Under the pieces are notes generated by a model, which was not told the DNA's origin, did not search any database, and worked only from the letters and a program-made list of their open reading frames with translations. Positions 1 through 7,008 of a stretch of DNA of 61,731 nucleotides are shown piece after piece. The DNA comes from Deltaproteobacteria bacterium. Lineage in GTDB: Bacteria; Desulfobacterota; GWC2-55-46; UBA9637. The DNA lies in the NCBI GenBank assembly GCA_030690165.1, contig JAUYHF010000060.1:1-61731 (forward strand), written 5' to 3'. The stretch's first letter is position 1. The number at the start of each line of letters is the position of its first letter. The position numbers were made by a program, and so were the translations under genes.

Positions 1-123
1 AAGGAGAAGGACAAGACCTATGGGTGTGTTCAGCGACAGAACGAGTATGGAAAGAATACTGTATGCTGTATTTACCTATGAAAACAAAAAGGAGGGAACT
101 AATACCCCTTTCTTACTGACACA
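1..123 (+). mobile_element. Right end of an IS256-like insertion sequence (partial)
   Basis: The window opens inside an insertion sequence. Its outer end is marked by CTGACACA at 116-123. The reverse complement of 101-123 starts TGTGTCAG and ends AAGAAAGGGGTATT, which matches the start of the element at the other end of the window (61610-61634) except for a few inserted bases. The two ends are therefore the right and left terminal inverted repeats of the same IS type, in the same orientation. Confidence 0.8.
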
Positions 124-133
124 TAATAATTGA
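2..133 (+). CDS. IS256 (Mutator) family transposase, C-terminal fragment
   Basis: Only the last 43 residues are in the window. They begin RRRTRPMGVFSDRTSMERIL, which resembles the C-terminal RRTR-x-(V/M)-G-x-F-x(n)-S-x-x-R-(I/L) signature of IS256-family transposases. The frame runs through the terminal inverted repeat and its TGA stop (131-133) lies just outside the element, so the last residues are supplied by flanking DNA. The N-terminal part of another copy starts at 61676. Family assignment rests on this short tail only. Confidence 0.7.
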   Translation, partial: RRRTRPMGVFSDRTSMERILYAVFTYENKKEGTNTPFLLTHNN

Positions 134-150
134 CATTACCGCCATTTGTC

Positions 151-180
151 TTGACAACACCAAATAAGATTTTGTATCTT
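151..180 (+). promoter_or_regulatory. Sigma70-like promoter for the flavoprotein pair
   Basis: TTGACA at 151-156 and TATCTT at 175-180 are separated by 18 bp, directly downstream of the IS end and about 70 bp before the start codon at 248. No other good candidate is seen in this gap. This is inferred from consensus match only. Confidence 0.5.
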
Positions 181-247
181 TAAATGCCCTTTAATTAACG
201 ATATAATACAACTTGGGCTCTGAATTATAAAATGAAAGGAGCAAACC

Positions 248-1105
248 TTGTTTGAGATAGCAGAGAAAAAACAGCTTTCACACACTGTGTCGCTTTTCAG
301 GATTAAGGCGCCGCAGATTGCAAAGAAAAGAAAGGCAGGCCAGTTTATTATCATCAGGCTAAATGAGCACGGCGAGAGGATACCGTTAACCATTGTTGAC
401 TCTGATGCAGCAGAAGGGACAATTAGCATCATATCCCAGGAGGTTGGGAAGACCACTTCACTGCTCGGCGCGCTTGAAAAGGGTGACAGCATAATGGACG
501 TTGTGGGCCCGCTTGGCAGGCCAACCCATATAGAAAATTTCGGCACAGCAGTCTGCGTGGGCGGAGGCATAGGCGCTGCGCCTGTATATCCCATTGCAAA
601 GGCATTAAAGGCAGCGGGCAACAAAGTTATTTCCATAATAGGCGCAAGAACAAAAGAGATTTTAATCCTTGAGGATGAGATGAAAAAGACAAGCGATGAG
701 CTTTATGTGACAACAGATGACGGCAGTTATGGCCATCACGGATTTGTAACGCAGGTACTTCAGAAATTCATAGATGAAAAGAGGAAGATTGATATTGTCG
801 TAGGCATAGGTCCTATTCCTATGATGAAGGCGGTTTGCAATGTGACAAGGTCGCACAAAATTCACACAGTAGTCAGCTTGAACCCGATTATGGTGGATGG
901 CACAGGCATGTGCGGCACTTGCAGGGTAACAATAGGCGGGAAGAACCAGTTTGTCTGCGTTGACGGCCCTGAGTTTGACGGCCATGAGGTTGACTTTGAC
1001 GAACTCATAAGGAGAAACAGAAGCTATCTCAAAGAAGAAAAAATGGCAATGGAAGAAGCCACCTACCATGAAGGCGCAAGGTGTTATGATAGGAGCGGAA
1101 GCTGA
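248..1105 (+). CDS. Sulfide dehydrogenase/NfnA-type FAD/NAD-binding flavoprotein subunit
   Basis: This 285-residue protein matches the small subunit of NfnAB (ferredoxin:NADP+ transhydrogenase) or SudAB (sulfide dehydrogenase): a ferredoxin-reductase-like FAD domain, an NAD-binding region with GGGIGAAPVYPIAKAL, and a C-terminal [2Fe-2S] site with Cys222, Cys225 and Cys237 after the MVDGTGM motif. It uses a TTG start, supported by AAAGGAG about 7 bases upstream. Its stop overlaps the ATG of the next gene (TGATG), so the two are translationally coupled and presumably form a cytoplasmic heterodimer. Whether the pair bifurcates electrons, reduces sulfur or supplies glutamate synthase cannot be told from sequence. 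Confidence 0.85.
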   Translation: MFEIAEKKQLSHTVSLFRIKAPQIAKKRKAGQFIIIRLNEHGERIPLTIVDSDAAEGTISIISQEVGKTTSLLGALEKGDSIMDVVGPLGRPTHIENFGTAVCVGGGIGAAPVYPIAKALKAAGNKVISIIGARTKEILILEDEMKKTSDELYVTTDDGSYGHHGFVTQVLQKFIDEKRKIDIVVGIGPIPMMKAVCNVTRSHKIHTVVSLNPIMVDGTGMCGTCRVTIGGKNQFVCVDGPEFDGHEVDFDELIRRNRSYLKEEKMAMEEATYHEGARCYDRSGS

Positions 1106-2523
1106 TGGATCCAAAAGAAATTAAAGAACGGATGAAGATACCCAAACAGCCGATGCCTGAGCAGGAGCCGAAGGAAAGGGTAAGGAATTTCTACGAGGTG
1201 CCTTACGGATACACGGCCGAGCTTGCAATAGAAGAGGCAAAGCGGTGCATCCAATGTAAGAACCCTTTGTGCATCGGCGGATGCCCTGTAAATATTGATA
1301 TACCGTGGTTTATAAGGCTTATCGCAGAAGGCAAGTTTGTTGAGGCCGCAAGAAAGTTAAAGGAGACAAACGGCCTGCCGGCAGTATGCGGCAGAGTCTG
1401 TCCTCAGGAAGATCAGTGCGAAAAGACTTGCATAGTCGGTAAAAAGGGGCAGCCGGTATCAATCGGAAGGCTTGAAAGGTTTGCCGCAGACTACGAAAGG
1501 GAGCATGCCGAGGTGGTAATACCTGATATGCCGAAGTGGACAGGAAAGAAGGCGGCTGTTGTGGGCGCAGGCCCGGCAGGCCTTACAGTGGCAGGAGACC
1601 TCGTTAAAAAAGGGCACAAGGTTACTGTGTTTGAGGCGCTCCATGTCGCTGGCGGGGTTTTGATGTATGGCATACCTGAGTTCAGGCTGCCCAAAAAGAT
1701 TGTTGAGTCCGAGGTTGAGTATCTTAAAAAGATGGGTGTTGAGATTATATGCAATGCGGTTGTCGGAAAACTTGAGACAATCGACGAACTTTTATCAAAT
1801 GGCTATGATGCAGTATTCGTAGGCACAGGCGCGGGCCTGCCGATCTTCATGAACATACCCGGAGAAAATCTCATAGGCGTTTATTCTGCAAATGAATATC
1901 TTACAAGGGTAAACCTGATGCGCGCATATCAGTTCCCTGAGTTTGACACGCCTGTGCTGCGGGGCAAGAGGGTGGTTGTAATAGGCGGCGGAAATACTGC
2001 AATGGATTCTGCGCGGACAGCGATGAGGCTCTGTCCTGAAGAAGTGACAATTGTTTACCGTCGTTCAAGGGAAGAGCTGCCCGCAAGGGTTGAAGAGGTC
2101 CATCATGGAGAGGAAGAGGGTTTAAAATTCATGCTGCTTACCAATCCAATCAGATTTATAGGCGACGATGAAGGAAGGCTCAAAAAAATTGAATGTATAA
2201 AAATGGAACTTGGAGAGCCTGATGAATCTGGCAGAAAAAGGCCTGTGCCTGTAAAGGGTTCCGAATTCCAGATAGAAGTGGATGTTGCAATCATTGCGAT
2301 AGGCAATGGCGCAAATCCGCTTATCCCTCAAACAACCCCTGACATCAAGCTTAATAAATGGGGCAACATAACCATCAATCAGGATACAGGCAGGACGAGC
2401 AAAAAGGGCGTATTCTCAGGCGGCGATATCGTGCGCGGCGGAGCCACAGTCATCCTTGCAATGGGCGACGGCAGGAAGGCGGCAGATTCTATGCACGAGT
2501 ATATGACAACAGGGATATGGTAA
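1105..2523 (+). CDS. NADPH-dependent glutamate synthase-like/NfnB subunit (GltD-type flavoprotein)
   Basis: This 472-residue protein has the GltD/NfnB architecture. The N-terminal part carries cysteines for two [4Fe-4S] clusters (Cys48, Cys51, Cys56, Cys60 in CIQCKNPLCIGGCP, then CGRVCPQEDQCEKTC). An FAD-binding GAGPAGL follows, then an NADPH-binding GGGNTAMDSART Rossmann motif. Length matches NfnB and archaeal-type homotetrameric GltA proteins. It is coupled to the preceding FAD/[2Fe-2S] subunit. The pair would move electrons between NAD(P)H, ferredoxin or polysulfide in the cytoplasm. The name gltA is often given to this family, but no large glutamate synthase subunit is nearby. Confidence 0.85.
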   Translation: MDPKEIKERMKIPKQPMPEQEPKERVRNFYEVPYGYTAELAIEEAKRCIQCKNPLCIGGCPVNIDIPWFIRLIAEGKFVEAARKLKETNGLPAVCGRVCPQEDQCEKTCIVGKKGQPVSIGRLERFAADYEREHAEVVIPDMPKWTGKKAAVVGAGPAGLTVAGDLVKKGHKVTVFEALHVAGGVLMYGIPEFRLPKKIVESEVEYLKKMGVEIICNAVVGKLETIDELLSNGYDAVFVGTGAGLPIFMNIPGENLIGVYSANEYLTRVNLMRAYQFPEFDTPVLRGKRVVVIGGGNTAMDSARTAMRLCPEEVTIVYRRSREELPARVEEVHHGEEEGLKFMLLTNPIRFIGDDEGRLKKIECIKMELGEPDESGRKRPVPVKGSEFQIEVDVAIIAIGNGANPLIPQTTPDIKLNKWGNITINQDTGRTSKKGVFSGGDIVRGGATVILAMGDGRKAADSMHEYMTTGIW

Positions 2524-2694
2524 GTAGATGTTCCCAGCAAATGCATATTAGTCATTTTGAAAGTGTAATAAAATTAAACAGATACGTCGGGTGTTTTTCC
2601 CCTTAACCTAAAATAAGCATCCTGCTATAGCTTGACACTGTAACTGGATAATAACTGGTTAGGCAACCCCTTTGCTAAAAGTATCAGGTGAAAA

Positions 2695-3678
2695 ATGACA
2701 ACAAAAGAAAATATGACCGAACAACTTATTTCAACACAAAAAGAAAAATTAAATTTTGACGCCCCAAGTGGACAAATACAGATTGCCTACTTCATTTTGG
2801 TTCATCGCTTTCCCGAACAGTTTAAAAGACTTTTTAAAGCCATTTACCACCCAGAAAATTACTATTTAATCCATTTAGACAAAAAAACTAGCTTAGAAAT
2901 TTATGATGACATTCAAGATTTTTTAGCGAATTTTTTAAACGCATATATATTAGAGAGTGAGAATGTAGTTTGGGGCGGATATAGTATGGTTCAAGCTGAA
3001 TTAAGTGGCATCAAATACCTTTTAGATATCAATGCTGAATGGGATTTTTTTGTCAACCTTAGCGGACAAGATTTTCCGCTTAAATCCCAAGATTTTATTC
3101 GTGATTTTCTTGGTAAAAACAAGGGGAATAATTTTATTAAAATTGCAAATCAGGCTACGGATAGACCAGAAACCATGAACCGCATTGAAAATTATTTTGT
3201 AGAAACAGACACTGGGTTTTCGGGAGTTCCTTACAAAAGGGCTTATCTTAAAGATGTTATTTCCTACATTGGTGGACAATGGATGATTTTGACAAGGGAA
3301 TGTTGTGAATTCATTTGTAATAGTGGTGAGGTGAAAAAGTTTGAGGATTACTATCTTCATACGTTAATACCAGATGAATCGTTCTTTCAGACAGTGATGA
3401 TGAATACCTCATTTAACGGAAAAATAATGAATGACGACAAAAGAGCTATCATTTGGATACCAGACATAGGCATTAAACTTCGCTCGAAAATCTTTACGGA
3501 GAGTGACACTAAATCTTTAATCGCAAGTGGAAAAATCAAACTACGCCCAAAAACTTTTATAACACAGGATCTTTCATTTCTACTCTCAAGTAATGCACTC
3601 TTTGCTCGTAAATTTGATGAAAATATAGACTCAAACATCTTGGACGTCATGGAGTCAAATTTTCATATTTACAACTAA
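2695..3678 (+). CDS. Core-2/I-branching beta-1,6-N-acetylglucosaminyltransferase family protein (GT14-like)
   Basis: This 327-residue protein resembles bacterial core-2/I-branching enzymes: IAYFILVHRFPEQFKRL near residue 30 (donor-binding start), a LIHLDKK segment, WGGYSMVQAEL, FFVNLSGQDFPL and GGQWMILTRECCEF in the family's usual order. The family transfers GlcNAc or xylose to surface polysaccharides, so a role in decorating cell-surface glycans is likely. It has no membrane segment or signal peptide. The gene is the only ORF of an integron cassette, lacks neighbours of its pathway, and is more A+T-rich than the flanking genes, so it was probably acquired. The start is the first ATG after a weak GGTGA site. 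Confidence 0.8.
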   Translation: MTTKENMTEQLISTQKEKLNFDAPSGQIQIAYFILVHRFPEQFKRLFKAIYHPENYYLIHLDKKTSLEIYDDIQDFLANFLNAYILESENVVWGGYSMVQAELSGIKYLLDINAEWDFFVNLSGQDFPLKSQDFIRDFLGKNKGNNFIKIANQATDRPETMNRIENYFVETDTGFSGVPYKRAYLKDVISYIGGQWMILTRECCEFICNSGEVKKFEDYYLHTLIPDESFFQTVMMNTSFNGKIMNDDKRAIIWIPDIGIKLRSKIFTESDTKSLIASGKIKLRPKTFITQDLSFLLSSNALFARKFDENIDSNILDVMESNFHIYN

Positions 3679-3703
3679 TCACAGACGAAAACAAAATCCC
3701 AAA

Positions 3704-3738
3704 GGAAAAACCAGGAGACGAGGAAAAACCAGGAGACG
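3704..3738 (+). repeat. 17-bp direct repeat between the glycosyltransferase stop and attC
   Basis: GGAAAAACCAGGAGACG occurs at 3704-3720 and again, unchanged, at 3722-3738. Function is unknown. It lies inside the cassette, between the ORF and the attC site. Confidence 0.85.
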
Positions 3739-3769
3739 TAGATAAAAACATTGCGGAGGGAAGCTATTT

Positions 3770-3835
3770 GCCTAACAAAAGGATGAACCTGACTGGTATT
3801 CCGCTGAGCTCCATACCAGCAGGTTATCCTTATCG
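3770..3835 (+). other. Integron attC site (cassette 1)
   Basis: The R'' box GCCTAAC (3770-3776) is followed by left-arm blocks AAGGAT, AACCTG and CTGGTAT. The right arm has ATACCAG, CAGGTT and ATCCTT, exact reverse complements. The left arm contains two unpaired bases, G between AAGGAT and AACCTG and A between AACCTG and CTGGTAT. These are the extrahelical bases that give attC sites strand selectivity. The R' box is cut at G3835|T3836. Perfect stems interrupted only by one-base bulges on the same strand are diagnostic of attC. Confidence 0.85.
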
Positions 3836-3844
3836 TTACCCCCC

Positions 3845-4636
3845 TCACTCCCCAACCTTTGCAAGAAGCCCCTTTTTCTTTACGATGCCAAAATTCCAGT
3901 GGAAAAATATGAATGAGGCGATTATGTATATTAAATTCAATCCTGTTGCCAGGAATATTTCATGGGCGGGAAAGCCGCCGCTATTGATAACTGCGCGCAT
4001 ACCTTCGAATATGTGGGATGAGGGTATAAATCCGGCAATGGTTTGAAGAAATGGCGGCAGCACTGCCACTGGATAAAATACTGCTGATACAGGCTGAAAA
4101 AGAAAGGCAACAGCCCATGCCAGGACTTCAGCCTCCTGGCCGAACCTGAGTATCAGGCCCATTGTAACAATTCCGAGCACCCATCCCATAACCACCAGAT
4201 TAAGTATCAGCGGAATCAGGGATAGGCCGATTAGGAAAAGGTTAAAAGAATAAAACAGCCATGCAAAGAGAACCATAACGGATGCGGCAAGAAGAAGCTT
4301 TACAATGCTTACCAGCATCAGCGATGTAATATACTCCACAGGGCTTATGGGGCTTACAAAGATATTTAACAGGTTCCTTGCCCACATATCTTCAAGAAAA
4401 GATACTGACAATCCCTGCTGAGACCTGAATAATATGTCCCATAGTATAAGCGCCCCGATGAGAAAGGCTGCAAAGTCCGGAAGCGCGTCTTTAAATCTTG
4501 CAAGGTAAATTGATATAAAACCCCAGATCACGAGGTCCAGAAAAGGCCAGTAGAATACCTCCATGAGTCTTGGGAGGCTTCTCTTGTAAAGATAGAGATG
4601 CCGTATAACAATGGCCGCTATTCTGTGAATCTTCAT
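3845..4636 (-). CDS. ABC-2 type transporter permease
   Basis: The 263-residue, strongly hydrophobic protein has about six membrane segments and the ABC-2 permease layout, with a conserved amphipathic N-terminus and the segment IPSSHIFEGMRAVI near the C-terminal third. The ATPase gene lies immediately upstream on the same strand with a 4-base overlap (ATGA type), so the pair form one exporter. Substrate is unknown; the family exports polysaccharides, drugs or lipids. The integron cassette boundary lies nine bases beyond its stop codon, so the insertion left the gene intact. Confidence 0.85.
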   Translation of the reverse strand: MKIHRIAAIVIRHLYLYKRSLPRLMEVFYWPFLDLVIWGFISIYLARFKDALPDFAAFLIGALILWDILFRSQQGLSVSFLEDMWARNLLNIFVSPISPVEYITSLMLVSIVKLLLAASVMVLFAWLFYSFNLFLIGLSLIPLILNLVVMGWVLGIVTMGLILRFGQEAEVLAWAVAFLFQPVSAVFYPVAVLPPFLQTIAGFIPSSHIFEGMRAVINSGGFPAHEIFLATGLNLIYIIASFIFFHWNFGIVKKKGLLAKVGE

Positions 4637-5364
4637 ACTCCCCTCGCAATCTTTATAAACACATCTTCAAGATTTTCAACCTTGAATTTTGTGAGAACTT
4701 CCTCGGGCCTGCCTGCGGCAATGATTTTTCCCTTATCAAGGAATATAATCCTGTCGCTCATCTCTTCCATCTCTTTCATATTGTGGGATGTATACAGGAT
4801 TGACAATCCCTTTTCTTTTTGGATCTTCTTTAGAAGCCTTCTTGTCTTATCTGCAATATCAGGGTCAAGGCTTGCAGTAGGTTCATCAAGGAATAATATC
4901 TTCGGGTCATTCAAAAGCGCCTTCACAAGACAGACCCTTGTAATCTGACCTGTTGAAAGACTCCTCACGACCCTGTCCTTAATATCTTCTATCTCAAAAT
5001 CCTTTAGCAGCCCGGCAATCTTTTCCTTTGGGTTTTTTACTCCGTAGAGTCTTGCAAACACAATAAGATTTTCCATGATTGTAAGCGAATACGGCATGGA
5101 AATATAGCTTGAGGAAAAGTTTACATCCTGAAGTATCTTCTCCCTGTGATGTGAAATATCTAAACCAAATATCATAATATCCCCTGATGTGGGTGTTGTG
5201 AGACCGAGGAGCATTTGGAGGGTTGTGGTCTTTCCTGCGCCATTTGGACCCAAAAGGCCGAGTATCTCACCCTGGTATACTTCAAAGGAGATATTATCAA
5301 CGGCCTTATTTCCGTTAAAAGTCTTTGTTAAACTGCTTACTTCTATGATTGGATTTATCTGCAT
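4633..5364 (-). CDS. ABC transporter ATP-binding protein
   Basis: The 243-residue ATPase contains Walker A GPNGAGKTT near residue 40, an ABC signature SLSTGQ (second glycine of LSGGQ replaced by T), Walker B KILFLDEPTASLDP and the switch histidine in SILYTSHNM. It belongs to the group that partners ABC-2 permeases and is translationally coupled to that permease downstream. It would power export across the inner membrane. The ATG at 5364 is preceded at some distance by AGGAG-like sequence only on the other strand, so the ribosome site is weak. Confidence 0.88.
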   Translation of the reverse strand: MQINPIIEVSSLTKTFNGNKAVDNISFEVYQGEILGLLGPNGAGKTTTLQMLLGLTTPTSGDIMIFGLDISHHREKILQDVNFSSSYISMPYSLTIMENLIVFARLYGVKNPKEKIAGLLKDFEIEDIKDRVVRSLSTGQITRVCLVKALLNDPKILFLDEPTASLDPDIADKTRRLLKKIQKEKGLSILYTSHNMKEMEEMSDRIIFLDKGKIIAAGRPEEVLTKFKVENLEDVFIKIARGV

Positions 5365-5461
5365 ACTTTATCAAATCCTTCTATCACAAATACAGGAGGT
5401 ATTCCAGAAATCAGAAAGGGCTTGCAATAATAATATGTAATGTGCTAAAACTTAACATTCT

Positions 5462-5538
<77 letters not shown>

Positions 5539-5583
5539 TTTGAGTTTAGAGTTCGTAAACTAAAAACTCCTAACTGTTATATT

Positions 5584-5660
5584 GCGCCCGTAGCTCAGAT
5601 GGATAGAGCAACTGCCTTCTAAGCAGTCGGTCAGGGGTTCGACTCCCTTCGGGCGCGCCA
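5584..5660 (+). tRNA. tRNA-Arg (TCT)
   Basis: Acceptor GCGCCCG/CGGGCGC, anticodon stem ACTGC/GCAGT with loop CTTCTAA (anticodon TCT), and T arm with TTCGACT are all intact. CCA is encoded at 5658-5660. Confidence 0.95.
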
Positions 5661-5670
5661 TGTAAAGCAA

Positions 5671-5752
5671 GTGGACAGTGGTCAGTGATGAGTAGCTACT
5701 GAAAAGAAGTCATTTTAGTTTTTACTGATCACTGTTTACTGATAACTGTTTT
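5671..5752 (+). repeat. Diverged inverted repeat of the TGATCACTG type between tRNA genes
   Basis: GTGGACAGTGGTCAGTGATG near 5671-5690 and ACTGATCACTGTTTACTGAT near 5724-5743 are related to each other and to the TGACCACTG repeat at 40101-40128. They look like a dispersed short repeat family of this genome. No gene is seen in the spacer. Confidence 0.5.
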
Positions 5753-5757
5753 TCAAT

Positions 5758-5834
5758 GGTGGGCGTAGCTCAGCGGTTAGAGCATCGGACTGTGGCTCCG
5801 AGGGTCGGGGGTTCAAATCCCCTCGTCCACCCCA
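5758..5834 (+). tRNA. tRNA-His (GTG)
   Basis: Acceptor GTGGGCG pairs with CGTCCAC (one G-T). The extra G(-1) at 5758, diagnostic of tRNA-His, faces C73. Anticodon stem TCGGA/TCCGA holds loop CTGTGGC, anticodon GTG. CCA is encoded at 5832-5834. Confidence 0.95.
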
Positions 5835-5852
5835 ATATCATAATTGAAAATT

Positions 5853-5926
5853 GCGCCCGTAGCTCAGTTGGATAGAGCGACGGACTTCGAATCCGAAGGT
5901 CGCAGGTTCGACTCCTGCCGGGCGCG
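5853..5926 (+). tRNA. tRNA-Arg (TCG)
   Basis: Acceptor GCGCCCG/CGGGCGC and loop CTTCGAA give anticodon TCG. The first anticodon-stem pair is A-A (mismatch) and the other four pair. Unlike its four neighbours it has no encoded CCA (CGT follows the discriminator G), so it would need tRNA nucleotidyltransferase. Confidence 0.9.
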
Positions 5927-5932
5927 CGTTTT

Positions 5933-6008
5933 GCGCCTGTAGCTCAGTGGATAGAGCATCAGCCTCCGGAGCTGAGGGCCAGAGGTTCAAATCCTCTCAG
6001 GCGCGCCA
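5933..6008 (+). tRNA. tRNA-Arg (CCG)
   Basis: Acceptor GCGCCTG/CAGGCGC, anticodon stem TCAGC/GCTGA and loop CTCCGGA give anticodon CCG. CCA is encoded at 6006-6008, four bases from the end of the convergent crp/fnr gene. Confidence 0.95.
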
Positions 6009-6011
6009 GTT

Positions 6012-6719
6012 TTACTCACCTAGCGCCTCAAGCTTTGCAAGGGATTTTATAATAATCTCTTTCCTCTTTATTTCAATTATACCCTCGTCTTTGAAGCTCT
6101 TTAAAAGACGAATGGCTGTTTCCTGTGTTATCCCCAAAAGCTCCGCTATTTCAAGCCTTGACAGGGAAAGGTTTAATTTTATCTTTCCCTTTTCTGCAAT
6201 GCCATATTCCTTTGATAAGGTATAGAGGAGATGGGCCATCTTCTCCCTCGCATTCATAAGACCCATGCTTCCTATCTTTGAATAGGCATGGTCAAGTTCC
6301 TTGCTTAAGGCAACAATTATCTTTTTTGCAATTGAAGGATGCCCCTCAATTATCCTGAAAAACGCATTTTTTTCTATGAAACAGAGTTCGCAGTCATCCA
6401 TTGCCATGGCTGTATTGGCATATCTCTTGCCGTTATAAAATGTCTCCATCCCAATAAGCTCACCCGGCTGAAGTATCTTTATAATCTGCTCCTTGCCGTC
6501 TTTTGAAGTTTTCAAGAGCTTTACCCTTCCTGATTTTACAACATAAAAACCTGGGCATTGACCTCCCTCTATAAATATCACATCTCTTTTATTGTAAAAT
6601 GATGTCGTAACAGCATCCTTAAAAATTTCAAGCTGCTCATCCGTAAGGTCGGAAAAGAGCGTATTCTCCTTGATCTTGCAGTAACATATAAGACAAAGCG
6701 ACTCAGTAGACATGGGCAA
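6012..6719 (-). CDS. Crp/Fnr family transcriptional regulator
   Basis: The 235-residue protein has a cyclic-nucleotide-type beta-barrel (about residues 20-135; GFYVVKSGRVKLLK, QPGELIGMETFYNG), a long dimer helix and a C-terminal HTH_Crp domain (LSRLEIAELLGITQETAIRLL). The N-terminus has a cysteine cluster, CLICYC, with further cysteines at about 54, 110 and 112. FNR-type proteins bind a [4Fe-4S] cluster through similarly placed cysteines, so redox or oxygen sensing is plausible but not proven. The gene faces away from the riboswitch-kup unit and converges on the tRNA cluster. Confidence 0.85.
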   Translation of the reverse strand: MPMSTESLCLICYCKIKENTLFSDLTDEQLEIFKDAVTTSFYNKRDVIFIEGGQCPGFYVVKSGRVKLLKTSKDGKEQIIKILQPGELIGMETFYNGKRYANTAMAMDDCELCFIEKNAFFRIIEGHPSIAKKIIVALSKELDHAYSKIGSMGLMNAREKMAHLLYTLSKEYGIAEKGKIKLNLSLSRLEIAELLGITQETAIRLLKSFKDEGIIEIKRKEIIIKSLAKLEALGE

Positions 6720-6814
6720 ATCATATTAAATCCTGCGGGACATTGCAAGCAGGTTATTTGTCAAAAAATATTCTTGACTTGATAATTTACTTATGCAAGC
6801 ATTAACAAATATAA

Positions 6815-6891
6815 ATCTTTCGTGACTGACGGAATGAAGGTGGACAACCACAATGGAGCGAAAGATAAAAAGATAAGCCGACCGTCTGGGC
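6815..6891 (+). ncRNA. ZTP (pfl motif) riboswitch
   Basis: P1 is ATCTTTCG (6815-6822) with CGAAAGAT (6859-6866). Inside it are the hallmark TGACTG, a GGTGG/CCAC hairpin and GGAGCG. After a short linker comes GCCGACCGTCTGGGC (6877-6891), the P3/pseudoknot half. GACGG at 6828-6832 pairs with CCGTC at 6882-6886. The more usual GGCGG/CCGCC pair is replaced on both sides, a covariation that supports the pseudoknot. The class binds ZTP/ZMP (AICAR phosphates) as a signal of folate shortage. It directly precedes kup with no other gene between. Confidence 0.88.
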
Positions 6892-6902
6892 AAGGAAAAG
6901 AG

Positions 6903-6922
6903 AGATTGTAAAATCTTTTTTT
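6903..6922 (+). terminator. Intrinsic terminator of the ZTP riboswitch leader
   Basis: Stem AGATT/AATCT with a four-base loop is followed by a run of T, twelve bases after the aptamer. The stem can be extended as GAAAAGAGAGATT against AATCTTTTTTT with wobble pairs. A second weak hairpin with a T run follows at 6924-6943 (AAAGCCA-AGA-TGGTTTT). The placement suits transcriptional control of kup by the aptamer. Confidence 0.65.
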
Positions 6923-7008
6923 GAAAGCCAAGATGGTTTTTTTATTATCTGTAAATACTATAAGTGAAGGTTTGTTCCTACAGATAAAATATAATAAAAC
7001 ACAGCATC

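Larger units (their letters stand above)
2659..3835 (+). mobile_element. Solitary integron gene cassette carrying a glycosyltransferase
   Basis: The cassette runs from the crossover in G|TTAGGC (G at 2658) to the crossover in G|TTA (G at 3835). The order is the canonical one for integron cassettes: boundary, short leader (36 bases), one ORF on the plus strand (2695-3678), then an attC recombination site (3770-3835). On circularisation the right boundary would read GTTAGGC, the exact complement of the GCCTAAC box at 3770-3776. The content is visibly more A+T-rich than both neighbours. No integrase gene or attI is visible in the window, so this is an isolated cassette or a secondary-site insertion. 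Confidence 0.8.

Noticed and set aside
3768-4046. Plus-strand ORF of 92 codons starting in the attC site
   Set aside because: Its first 20 residues are the attC palindrome and the rest is antisense to the ABC permease, so it is not a gene.
6815-6900. c-di-AMP (ydaO) riboswitch, expected before potassium transporters
   Set aside because: The conserved ydaO sequence blocks are absent, while P1, TGACTG, GGAGCG and GCCGACCG-x-CTGGGC match the ZTP class.
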